9,808 bases of DNA from an uncultured Spirochaetia bacterium (GCA_937967705.1 CALCJG010000487.1:1-9808), one strand, 5' to 3'. Positions 1-8,185 are shown, numbered from the stretch's first letter. A program made the numbers and translations. Notes: generated by a model from the letters alone, not told the origin.

Positions 1-47
1 GAGATATCCACTCGTGACTGGAGTTCAGACGTGTGCTCTTCCGATCT
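1..47 (+). other. Illumina TruSeq adapter and index (non-genomic)
   Basis: Positions 14-47 match the Illumina multiplexing read-2 adapter end to end, beginning GTGACTGGAGTTC and finishing CTCTTCCGATCT. Positions 1-5 (GAGAT) match the end of the P7 tail. Positions 6-13 sit where the index belongs, and their reverse complement is GAGTGGAT, which I recognise as TruSeq LT index 23 (GAGTGG) with its AT extension. The block is therefore an untrimmed library adapter retained at a contig end. Biological sequence starts at about 48. Any start codon called inside it, such as the GTG at 33, is an artefact. The match is read directly from the sequence; the index assignment is from memory of the Illumina list. 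Confidence 0.97.
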
Positions 48-485
48 GAGAGCCCGGACGGAGAAGGAAGGTGTCTCCCGGATCTCCTGGGGGACAGGCC
101 CTTCCGGGTTTTCATTCATTCTCCCAAGGGGCTTTATGCCTGGGAATGCCTATTTAGCCGGGAGGAGGCAGGATGCTATCTGGACTTTTTGCTGAGGGAT
201 TTCCTCCGGGAGGACCGCTTCGACTACCTTCCCCTTAAGGTGATTCTGAAATACCAGCTCTATACCCTCTACTGTTCCGGTGAGGAAAAACCGGGGGGAG
301 ACTCGGATGAAAGGTTTCTGGAGGAGGTGCGGGAATGCCTGGAGGAGGAGACGGAAACGCAGGAGGTCCTGTCGCTCATGACGTTTGAACTTCCGGAAGA
401 CCTCCGCTCGAAGACCCGGGAGCGCTACCGGCCCCTTTTCCGTTTCGTCGGGGTCAAGTCCGCCAGGGAGGGGCTTCAATCATGA
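48..485 (+). CDS. recC: RecC (exodeoxyribonuclease V gamma subunit), C-terminal fragment
   Basis: This is the last 145 codons of a larger gene; its 5' part lies beyond the contig end and the upstream frame runs into adapter, so no real start is visible. In the RecBCD complex, RecC is the non-catalytic scaffold that splits the duplex and scans the 3' strand for Chi. The fragment reads like a RecC C-terminal region: a helical segment around YLDFLLRDFL, then YLPLKVILKY, and an acidic Glu-rich stretch. No diagnostic motif remains, so the assignment leans on context: the TGA stop (483-485) overlaps the ATG of an unmistakable recB by ATGA, and recC-recB adjacency is a known arrangement. The overlap and a GGAGG at 467-471 imply translational coupling. 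Alternative: some other RecB-partner protein such as an AddB-like subunit. That is less likely because the downstream gene has the RecB layout. Confidence 0.72.
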   Translation, partial: ESPDGEGRCLPDLLGDRPFRVFIHSPKGLYAWECLFSREEAGCYLDFLLRDFLREDRFDYLPLKVILKYQLYTLYCSGEEKPGGDSDERFLEEVRECLEEETETQEVLSLMTFELPEDLRSKTRERYRPLFRFVGVKSAREGLQS

Positions 486-3400
486 GTGATAAGCCGGCCA
501 TCTCCCTGGAGCACCATGCAGTCATTGAAGCCTCGGCGGGTACCGGAAAGACCTACACTATAGAGCAGATCGTGCTGCGCCTTATCAAAAAGGGTGTCCC
601 CCTGGAGTCCCTCCTGACGGTCACCTTCACCGAGAAGGCCGCCGGTGAGCTTATGGAGCGGATCCGGAACAGCCTGCTTAAGGAACAGGATACAGCAGAG
701 GGGGAGGAAAAAGCGTCGGTTGTCCGGGCGCTGCAATCCTATGACCGCGCGTCGGTCTTTACCATTCACGGATTCTGTCATCATGTTCTTCAGCTCTATG
801 CCTTTGAAAACGGCGAGACGTTCCGTTACGAGATTGAGGACGACTTGATCGGATATAATCATATCCTGCAAAGACAGATGCGGGAGGAGTGGCCCCTCTG
901 CTGGGGTGAGCATCTGGGACTGATCCTCTCCCTGATCGGATACCCCGATTACGATGCCCGGGAAGAGCGCAGCCGGCTGGAGGGTCTTCTCGTATCCGTA
1001 GCCCTGGAATACCGGGGGGATTACGGAGACCGTTTCCTCCCGGACTGCCGGGAGGATGACCCGGCGATCCTCCTGGAGCTGGTCAGGGAGGGATGGAAAT
1101 GTGTGAGGCAACTGGCCGGTCCCGTAGATGCGGAAGAGCCGTCCATGAGCGAGCTTTGCCGGCGGTATGAAAGGCTGAACTTTCCCAAGAATAGCAGGGA
1201 CGCTCATCTGAAAAACTATCTCATCCCCCTCATGGAGGTGCTGGGCTCGGAGGAGGATGATTGGCGCAAGGACTACCTGGCCTTCATGAGCCGGGTCTCC
1301 GGGGAGGATAAATACAAGAAAACCCGAAGCTTCAGATTCCTGAGTGACGTTAAATGGAATGCCAAGTCAGGGCCCAATCCGGAAGTATGCCCGGAAATCA
1401 GTGGGTTGGTTGAGGCTCTCGACAGGGTGGTGGAAAATGCCCGGAGACTGAAGTATGGGTTCCTTCAGAGGGCGGTCCTGGATCTGCAGAGGGAAGCGGA
1501 GGCCGAAAAGCGGCGCCGGGGGGGGATGAGCTATAACGATATGCTCTGTCGCGTTGACCGCGCCCTGGACCCGCAAACCTCCCGCGGCAGGCACCTGCTG
1601 CGCCGTCTGAGGGAGCGTTACAGCTATGCCCTGATCGATGAATTTCAGGACACGGACACCGTGCAGTGGAATATCTTCCGCAAGCTTTTTCTGGAGGAAG
1701 AACAGCGTCTCTTCATAATCGGTGATCCCAAACAGTCCATCTACCGGTTCCGGGGTGCGGACGTGCATACCTATCTGAAGGCGAGGGAGGAGTTTCGCCG
1801 GCTTGCCTCGAGGGGGAAGGCGTCCATGGTGAAGCTCGGTGTCAACTGGCGTTCCCTCCCGGGACTGATCCAAGTCCAGAATCGGCTTTTCGGATCCGGC
1901 TGGTTCGGTGATTCGGGGATAGGATACAGTCCCGTTCAGGCTCCGGAGGAGGACAAGCGGATTACCCGGATTCATAAGAACCCTGCCGGGAGAGGGTCTC
2001 TCCTAATTGTGGATATAACCTCCTCGTCCAGTTCCAGTGAGGCGAAAAGGGTTTTCGCCCGCTTTACAGCACGGGAGTGCCGGCGGCTGCTGGATTCGCC
2101 TCCCGTGATTTCCTTCAAGGGTGAGACGCGTCCTCTCCGCAGGGATGATATATGCATACTGGTGAGGGGAAAGAACGAGGCCCCGCTTTTGGAACGATAT
2201 CTCCGGGAAGAGGGAGTCCCCTGTACTTTTTATAAGAAGCCTGGTGTGTACGAATCCGGCGAGGCCCTCCACCTCCTGTATTTCCTCCGGGGTATCGAAA
2301 AACCCTCAGATACGGGAGCCTTCCGGGCCTCCCTCCTGACGCGGTTTTTCGGAATACCCCTGAAAGAACTGCAGAAGTACGATCTGACCCCCCCGGAACA
2401 TCCTGTACGGCGCCTTTATGACAAATGGATAGATCTGGCCGCTCGGGGGCGATGGACCGTCTTCTTCCAGTCGATCCTGGAGGATTCCGGGCTGATGTTC
2501 CGCGAAGCCCTTCAGCACGACGGAGAGCGGCGTATAACCAACTTTCTGCAAATCACCCAGCATCTGGAAGAGGCGGCCCTGCGGGAGGAGATGGAATTGA
2601 GGGACATCCTGGCACTGCTGCGCCGTTACCGCCGGGGAGAGGCGGAGTTGCCGGAGGACGGGGACCTGCACAGAATAGAGACGGAAGAGCGGCGTGTACA
2701 GATCATGACCATTCATGCCAGCAAGGGGTTGGAGTTTCCCGTGGTCTTCCTTGCGGGGGGATTCACGGAGAACACCCGCCCTCCGGTATGCCATGTCTAT
2801 CACCGGGAGGAGGGCAAGGTTTTTGATTTCGGCGGCGATGAGGAGGCCCAGAGGCAATGGCACAGGGAGATCGACGAGGAAGACCGCCGGCTCTATTACG
2901 TAGCCCTGACCCGGGCCTCCTGCAAGCTCTATCTGCCCCGGCTGGAACCTTCCGGGGGAACTAAAGAGGAGGGACGCAACAAAACACGCAGGGGTGCGGG
3001 ACCCGTTACTCGATTCCTTTACAATTCCCTGGAGGCCTCCTGGCCGGATTGCCGGGGGGAGGGTGATGTGCAGTTTCTTGATCCCGATGGGAATCCCCTC
3101 AGTCCTCAACAGCCGCCCCTTCTGCCCTGCGATCCCCTGCCGGACTCCATGGCTGCGGAGAATACGGCGGAGGATTCGATTTTACTCACTGATCCGCTCT
3201 TTCCCGTGGTGGATTCGGCGGTGGGACAGCGGCGGGTCAATCTCTATTCCTACAGTTCCCTGAAAAAGAGGGGCCGTTCCCGGGCAGAGAGTTATTTCCG
3301 CCCGGAACTGAACTCCCCGGATGAGGATGAGTATCCCGGTGAGGAAAGGGAACCGGCGTCGCTCATCGATGAATCGGCCGGGAACCTTGCGGCCTCGCCT

Positions 3401-4105
3401 CTGCCTCCTACCAGGGAAACGGGGCTGGCGCTCCATGAAATTCTGGAGGAGACGGACTTTGCCCTCTTTGATCAGGGCTCGCCGCAGGCGATGCTGCGTG
3501 ACGGTGAGGTCTGCGATCCTGATCTCCGGGAACTGATCCGATTCAAGATTGAAAAATATTCCCTTCGGGAGCAGTCTGCCGCTAGGGGCCTGGTTCGGGG
3601 TGATGCCCTGGAGGGGGAAATCGTCCGGATTCTCTGGACGGTCCTCAACGCGCCGTTGCCGGGCCTGGAGGAAGAGGGGGACCTCTTCCCCTTCCGGTTC
3701 AGCCGGCTGACGCAGGGAGACCGCCTCAGCGAACTGGAGTTCTATTATCCCGCCGGGACCGGCGATGAGAATCTGCCGGGGGTGGAGGGACCGCTGCCGG
3801 AGGGTTTTATCAAGGGCAAAATAGACCTGGTCTTCCGGTACCGGGGAAAAATCTACCTGGCGGACTGGAAGTCGGACACCCTGAAAGGGGGCTATGACTC
3901 AGCGGCACTCCGTGAGGTCACCAGGGAGCGTTACGGGGTGCAGGAGATACTCTACGCCCAGGCTCTGAAAAAATGGCTGCTTCAGATCGCCGGAGACCGT
4001 CGAAAGGCGGAGGCGATGTTCGGGGGGGTCTACTATCTCTATCTTCGCGGGATGGAAATCGGCCAACCGGGCCGGGGTGTCTATTTTTCCCGCGGAGGGG
4101 AGTGA
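482..4105 (+). CDS. recB: RecB (exodeoxyribonuclease V beta subunit), helicase-nuclease
   Basis: A full-length 1207-residue protein, close to E. coli RecB (1180). RecB is the 3'-5' SF1A helicase and the sole nuclease of RecBCD, acting on double-strand ends in the cytoplasm. Visible helicase motifs: Walker A ASAGTGKT (17-24), Ia TFTEKAA (48-54), TIHGFC (94-99), II DEFQDTD (386-392), III GDPKQSIYRFRGAD (414-427), IV NWRS (455-458), V TIHASKGLEFP (743-753), VI LYYVALTRA (804-812). The C-terminal nuclease domain keeps H985 in GLALHE, D1115 in GKIDLVF, and D1128 and K1130 in LADWKS, followed by YGVQEILYAQAL. The spacing from D1115 to D1128 to K1130 equals that of E. coli D1067/D1080/K1082, so nuclease activity is expected. 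The start ATG overlaps the recC stop and has GGAGG ten bases upstream. An oddity is a run of six serines encoded near 2023-2040. No recD follows. Confidence 0.96.
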   Translation: MSDKPAISLEHHAVIEASAGTGKTYTIEQIVLRLIKKGVPLESLLTVTFTEKAAGELMERIRNSLLKEQDTAEGEEKASVVRALQSYDRASVFTIHGFCHHVLQLYAFENGETFRYEIEDDLIGYNHILQRQMREEWPLCWGEHLGLILSLIGYPDYDAREERSRLEGLLVSVALEYRGDYGDRFLPDCREDDPAILLELVREGWKCVRQLAGPVDAEEPSMSELCRRYERLNFPKNSRDAHLKNYLIPLMEVLGSEEDDWRKDYLAFMSRVSGEDKYKKTRSFRFLSDVKWNAKSGPNPEVCPEISGLVEALDRVVENARRLKYGFLQRAVLDLQREAEAEKRRRGGMSYNDMLCRVDRALDPQTSRGRHLLRRLRERYSYALIDEFQDTDTVQWNIFRKLFLEEEQRLFIIGDPKQSIYRFRGADVHTYLKAREEFRRLASRGKASMVKLGVNWRSLPGLIQVQNRLFGSGWFGDSGIGYSPVQAPEEDKRITRIHKNPAGRGSLLIVDITSSSSSSEAKRVFARFTARECRRLLDSPPVISFKGETRPLRRDDICILVRGKNEAPLLERYLREEGVPCTFYKKPGVYESGEALHLLYFLRGIEKPSDTGAFRASLLTRFFGIPLKELQKYDLTPPEHPVRRLYDKWIDLAARGRWTVFFQSILEDSGLMFREALQHDGERRITNFLQITQHLEEAALREEMELRDILALLRRYRRGEAELPEDGDLHRIETEERRVQIMTIHASKGLEFPVVFLAGGFTENTRPPVCHVYHREEGKVFDFGGDEEAQRQWHREIDEEDRRLYYVALTRASCKLYLPRLEPSGGTKEEGRNKTRRGAGPVTRFLYNSLEASWPDCRGEGDVQFLDPDGNPLSPQQPPLLPCDPLPDSMAAENTAEDSILLTDPLFPVVDSAVGQRRVNLYSYSSLKKRGRSRAESYFRPELNSPDEDEYPGEEREPASLIDESAGNLAASPLPPTRETGLALHEILEETDFALFDQGSPQAMLRDGEVCDPDLRELIRFKIEKYSLREQSAARGLVRGDALEGEIVRILWTVLNAPLPGLEEEGDLFPFRFSRLTQGDRLSELEFYYPAGTGDENLPGVEGPLPEGFIKGKIDLVFRYRGKIYLADWKSDTLKGGYDSAALREVTRERYGVQEILYAQALKKWLLQIAGDRRKAEAMFGGVYYLYLRGMEIGQPGRGVYFSRGGE

Positions 4106-4152
4106 AGCCGCTGTCTCTCCCCCGGGATCATACGAATCTGAATAAGGACATA

Positions 4153-4194
4153 ATGAACGATATGAGGGGAGTCGGTGAGGGACAACAGGTATGA
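4153..4194 (+). CDS. Possible 13-residue leader/coupling ORF before the large gene
   Basis: ATG at 4153 opens a 13-codon frame (MNDMRGVGEGQQV) ending in TGA at 4192-4194. That stop overlaps the ATG of the next gene (4191) as ATGA. AAGGA at 4144-4148 lies four bases upstream, slightly short for a Shine-Dalgarno spacing. If translated, it would couple initiation of the downstream protein to ribosomes ending here. The peptide has no attenuator-like codon run and no recognised motif. Chance is a serious alternative, because the same frame is open upstream into recB and the downstream gene has its own GAGGG at 4177-4181. Confidence 0.22.
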   Translation: MNDMRGVGEGQQV

Positions 4195-7100
4195 AGGAAA
4201 TAAAGGGATATCAGTTAATCAGGGAAATCAGCGAAGGGGAGCAAACGAGCCTTGTCCGCTGCAGCAGGGAGGAGGACGCGACTTTCCACCTTGTGTACCA
4301 GCGCCGCAATGGCCCTCTGAATGCCGCTGAAAGGGTTATTCTGCAGTACGGATTCGAAACCTTCAGGGAGCTTGATCTGTACGGCGTGCTCCAGGTCAGG
4401 GATCTTCTCCTGGGAGAGGAAGACTATTCTTTCATATTGGAGGATTTCGAGGGAATTCCACTGGAAGATCTCCTGCGGGGAGAGAAGAGTTTCCGAAAGG
4501 TGGAATTGAAATCCGCACTTCGCATGATTCTTCAGATTAGCCGTTCCCTGGAAGCGCTTCATCGCGAGGGTTTTGCGCACGGCGGCATCACCCCCAGCTC
4601 CTTCCTGGTGAACCGGGAAAACGGGCAGATACGCCTGATACTGATCCCCTGTGAAAATCGAATACGCGTTAGCCGGAATGGCGATGACTATAAGAAAAAA
4701 AGGTGCTACCTGCGGCCGGAGCAGGAATGCATCAGTGACCCTTGGGGGGCTGATGTCAAAAGGGACATGCGGGCCCTGGGGGTCCTTCTGAATCTGCTGC
4801 TGACGGGGAACTACCCTGATCCGGAGGAGTCCCGTTCGGAAGGAGGCCTCGTTCCAGAAGAGGGGGATGTCCCCCCCATCCTCTTGCTGATCCTGCGAAG
4901 ACTCCTCGATAATCGGGGAGGGGAGGGCTATTGCAGTGTCGGGGGAGTCATCGGAGATCTGGAGCGCTGCCTAAGACAGCTGCGCGAAACCGGAAAAATC
5001 GAACTCTTCACCCCCGGAACGGGGGACAGGGGGAAAGACCTTCTCTTCACGAAGGATCCGATCGGCCGGGACGGGGAGTCATCCCTCCTCGCAGATTCCT
5101 GGGAGCGGGTCCGTCAGGGGGCAAGGGAGTTCTGTCTCATCAGGAGTCGCAGGTCTTCAGGAAAAAGAACCCTGGCCCGCAGGGCAGCCTGTCAGATGGA
5201 ACAGGCGGGGGCTCTTCTCCTCAGTGCGGTTTTCGATGAGCAGGGAACCTGTGAACCCCTGTCCGAATTGCGGCGGCTTTTCGGCAACCTGATTCGCTCC
5301 CTGCAGGGAGACAGTCACAGCCCGCTCTCCGAAGGGGAATCACGCTCTGATGAGCTGGAACCCTATGAGGGAGTACTTCGTCATTTCCTGCCGGAGTCCT
5401 TGTCTCTTCCGGAGACGCATTCGGCTGCGGTACCGGAGAGAGCCTGGGACCGGCGAAGGGATCTCCTTCGGGCCCTGAGTATTATCCTGCGACGGAGCGG
5501 TGAGAAGGGGCGGCCGCCGGTGCTCCTTCTGGAAGAACTGCATCGGGCGGACAGGGACAGCCTCATGCTTCTACAGGATATCCTGGCGGATTCGGAAACA
5601 GGACCTCTGCTAGTAATTGCCACCTGCCGGGAGAATGGGGGTGAACTCCCCATCCCTCCGGTAGAGATGATTTCGGCCTTAGAAGAAGGACCGGTAACCG
5701 TACGGCATATAGCCCTGGAGGGGCTGGGCATCGGTGATGTCTGCCGGCTGACGGCCTCTGCCCTCCGCAGGGAGGACGAGCGCATCAGGGAACTGGCGGA
5801 ACTGGTTCATGCCAAAACCCGGGGATACCCCGGTATGATCAAGGAATTCCTGCAGGGCCTCATCACCGGCGGGATCCTCCGATGCGATTCTGGGGGGGGA
5901 TGGGTATGGGATGACGCCGGGATAGGTACCCTTCCTGCGGCGGAAAACCTGGAAGACCTTCAGGCGGTACGGCTCAGGAGGTTCCCCTCCCTGGCGAGGA
6001 ACCTGCTGGAGGCAGCCGCCTGCCTGGGGAAAGATTTCCATGCGGAAACCCTCAGCGTCATCAGCGAAACCTCTCTGAAGATCGTCATCATTCAGATGGA
6101 ACAGGGCATTCGGGAAGGAATCCTCCGGGCGGGAAGAGGAGGATGGTACTCCTTTTGCGACGGTTTCGAAGAGACGATCGTAGCCCTGAGTGAGGAATCG
6201 GCAACCCGGGAGATGCACCGGCGCATAGCACGGCATCTCATGGATAGTGGCGGTGAGGAGATACCAGATGCCTCCCTCTACCCGCTTATCCGGCATCAGC
6301 AGCTTTCAGGAGACCGGGAGCCGAGAGGCGCCGGCAACAGCGTGTTCGCATCCGTCAATGAGAGGGCCGGGCGCAGAGCGGGGGATCTGACCGCTTTTAA
6401 CGCAGCGGTGCAATATCTTGGCAACGGGATGGAACTCCTGAGCAGGGGCGGAGGAACAGGAGAGGAGGGCAGAATCTTCAAACTAGGCCTCTATCGGGCG
6501 GAATGCGGGTACGCTTCCGGCGCAGTCGATGAGGCCGAAAAAAACTGCCGGGCCCTTGAGAGGATGGCAGGCTCGGACGAAGAACGGCTGTCCCTTCTTC
6601 TGCTGAGGATTCAGGGATTGGCAGCCTGCGGCAGGGGTGCGGAAGCCATGGAGGCCGGCTGGGAGGCTCTCGATGAGCAGGGTATGAAGATTTCCCGAAA
6701 GCCGTCCCTGCTTCTCCTGCGGATCGAACACGCTCGTATGGTCTGGCTCCGTTTCCTGAGGAATAAAATACCCTGGATTCTCCGAAAAACAGGAGAGGGT
6801 GAACATGACGCCCTTCGAATACTGGAGGCTCTCTGCGGGGAGTTCCCCTCCGATGAGAGATTGGTACGCTGGATGATGGCCCTGCGGGCTCTGAGGTACG
6901 AACAGCGAGCGGGTTCCCTGCCGATCTCTCCCCAGCTCTATTTTGTTGCTTCCTCCGCCTCCGTTGCGCTGACGCGGCGCTACAGGATCGGCCGGGTTCT
7001 CTTTAACGAGGCAATGCGGCGTCTTCAGGGGGATTACGGTTCGGCGCGGGGGGAGGGGTTCTATGCCAGGGAATTCGGAGGAGGGCCTTTGTGGCAGGAG

Positions 7101-7979
7101 ATGGACCGGGTCAGGGAAAACCTTGAGCGGCACTGTTCCCTTCTGCAGGAAGAGGGACGGCTGGATGAGGCGGTTTCCTGTGCCCTCTCCCTGGCGGATC
7201 TTTCCCTTGCCGCAGGGATTCCGATGGGGGAGGTCTTTCGGGAGTATCGCCGGCTGGAAAACCTTGTCCAGTCCCGGGAGGGCATAACTCTGGAGGATTT
7301 GTTTCAGCAGAGGGCCCGCATCTTACGGGATCTTGCTGGGGAAGGGGGAGATGAGTCCGTATCTTCGGACAGGATGGATGCCGGACAGGTACTGCTGACG
7401 GGTGTTTCTGAAGCAGAGGGATCAGTGGATTTCCCTCTGTTTCTTTCGGAGATGCGGCTTCTTTATCTGAAGGGGCATTACCAGAGGTCCATGGCCGCTG
7501 CGATCAAGTGCCAGCCCACGGGATCGGCCTTCAGGGGAAGCTTCCATTTCCCGGAGTATCTTCTCTATGAAGCACTTCTCGTCTATCGGCTGGCTCGGGA
7601 CTCTTCGTCTGCCGCCCGTATTTCCAGGGCTGTCAGGCTCGGCATTGCTGTCAGGAGGATGAAAAAGTTCTCAAGCCTCAATCCACGGCAGTTCCAGGCG
7701 CGGTATCTCCTCCTCAAGGGCCTGCTGTACGGTTTACTCGGCTTTTTCAAAAGGGCGCTGATCTGCCTGGAGGCTTCGATAACTGAGGCAAGGGCTCAGG
7801 GGCTGATCCACGATGAGGCCCTGGCCCGGGAATTCGCGGGGGAACATCTCTGGAGGATAAGCCCTCTGGCAGCGGAACCTTATCTGAGATCCGCTGAAGA
7901 GGCCTATGCACGCTGGGGGGTAGTCATTAAACAGTCGCTATCTGCTGATGGGAACTCGGAGCATGGAGAACGCGGCTGA
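4191..7979 (+). CDS. Pseudokinase / AAA (STAND-like) ATPase / TPR-like signalling protein without output domain
   Basis: A 1262-residue cytoplasmic protein with no signal peptide or membrane helix seen. Residues 1-270 have a Ser/Thr-kinase-like fold: YQLIREISEGE at the glycine loop, HREGFAHGGITPSSFLVN (124-141) at the catalytic loop, YLRPEQ at the APE position, and ALGVLLNLLLTGNYP in the F-helix region. HRDLKPSN reads HGGITPSS, DFG reads LIP (151-153), and no lysine occupies the VAIK site, so catalysis is not expected. Residues about 288-620 resemble AAA_16: DPIGRDGE, an altered Walker A SRRSSGKRT (319-327), Walker B LLLEELHRAD (445-454), and sensor-like LLVIATCREN. A winged-helix-like segment has ARNLLEAAACLGKDF. 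The rest is helical and TPR-like, ending in EEAYARWGVVIKQ (W1242). In relatives this WG segment precedes GAF and histidine kinase, cyclase or similar domains; here the protein ends 20 residues later. GAGGG at 4177-4181 supports the start. Partner and signal are unknown. Confidence 0.85.
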   Translation: MKEIKGYQLIREISEGEQTSLVRCSREEDATFHLVYQRRNGPLNAAERVILQYGFETFRELDLYGVLQVRDLLLGEEDYSFILEDFEGIPLEDLLRGEKSFRKVELKSALRMILQISRSLEALHREGFAHGGITPSSFLVNRENGQIRLILIPCENRIRVSRNGDDYKKKRCYLRPEQECISDPWGADVKRDMRALGVLLNLLLTGNYPDPEESRSEGGLVPEEGDVPPILLLILRRLLDNRGGEGYCSVGGVIGDLERCLRQLRETGKIELFTPGTGDRGKDLLFTKDPIGRDGESSLLADSWERVRQGAREFCLIRSRRSSGKRTLARRAACQMEQAGALLLSAVFDEQGTCEPLSELRRLFGNLIRSLQGDSHSPLSEGESRSDELEPYEGVLRHFLPESLSLPETHSAAVPERAWDRRRDLLRALSIILRRSGEKGRPPVLLLEELHRADRDSLMLLQDILADSETGPLLVIATCRENGGELPIPPVEMISALEEGPVTVRHIALEGLGIGDVCRLTASALRREDERIRELAELVHAKTRGYPGMIKEFLQGLITGGILRCDSGGGWVWDDAGIGTLPAAENLEDLQAVRLRRFPSLARNLLEAAACLGKDFHAETLSVISETSLKIVIIQMEQGIREGILRAGRGGWYSFCDGFEETIVALSEESATREMHRRIARHLMDSGGEEIPDASLYPLIRHQQLSGDREPRGAGNSVFASVNERAGRRAGDLTAFNAAVQYLGNGMELLSRGGGTGEEGRIFKLGLYRAECGYASGAVDEAEKNCRALERMAGSDEERLSLLLLRIQGLAACGRGAEAMEAGWEALDEQGMKISRKPSLLLLRIEHARMVWLRFLRNKIPWILRKTGEGEHDALRILEALCGEFPSDERLVRWMMALRALRYEQRAGSLPISPQLYFVASSASVALTRRYRIGRVLFNEAMRRLQGDYGSARGEGFYAREFGGGPLWQEMDRVRENLERHCSLLQEEGRLDEAVSCALSLADLSLAAGIPMGEVFREYRRLENLVQSREGITLEDLFQQRARILRDLAGEGGDESVSSDRMDAGQVLLTGVSEAEGSVDFPLFLSEMRLLYLKGHYQRSMAAAIKCQPTGSAFRGSFHFPEYLLYEALLVYRLARDSSSAARISRAVRLGIAVRRMKKFSSLNPRQFQARYLLLKGLLYGLLGFFKRALICLEASITEARAQGLIHDEALAREFAGEHLWRISPLAAEPYLRSAEEAYARWGVVIKQSLSADGNSEHGERG

Positions 7980-8023
7980 TCCCCTTGATCCAACTCCCGG
8001 AAAACTGAAGGAAAGAGTTTATA

Positions 8024-8185
8024 CTAACCCCTTTTATTCTCCTCTTTGGGACAGGCCAGGACGAAAACCTCCCCGGACTTGACCATGGTGGCCTGGCTGT
8101 CTATGTTCATCCAGTACTTGCACATTACCTGGCCGTTTATATAGGCAACATGGAACTTGCATTTTTTACAATCATCGATCTTCAT
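8024..8185 (-). CDS. Small four-cysteine protein (53 aa), putative metal-binding
   Basis: The minus strand encodes 53 codons from ATG at 8185-8183 to TAG at 8026-8024. The protein starts MKIDDCKKCKFHVAYINGQ and contains CKYW and LACPKE. Its cysteines are C6-x2-C9-x12-C22-x22-C45, a pattern that suits a small zinc-ribbon or Fe-S fold. An AGGG (complement of 8195-8198) lies nine bases before the ATG. It converges on the large gene, with 44 bases between the stops. The codons use G/C at third positions about as nearby genes do, and the protein has a sensible charged/hydrophobic mix, unlike a random frame. Function is not recognised. The four cysteines are seen; metal binding is inferred. Possible roles include a redox, metal-storage or regulatory peptide. 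Confidence 0.68.
   Translation of the reverse strand: MKIDDCKKCKFHVAYINGQVMCKYWMNIDSQATMVKSGEVFVLACPKEENKRG

Noticed and set aside
33..47. GTG start codon giving recC a 150-residue frame
   Set aside because: The codon lies inside synthetic adapter sequence; the gene is a 5'-truncated fragment.
476..3436. Long minus-strand frames opposite recB (up to 267 codons)
   Set aside because: They are antisense shadows of a gene with complete helicase and nuclease motifs, in high-GC DNA where such open frames are common.
7991..8020. Possible terminator hairpin AACTC...GAGTT between the convergent genes
   Set aside because: Only five base pairs with an 18-base loop, not GC-rich, and no T-run on either strand directly after it.
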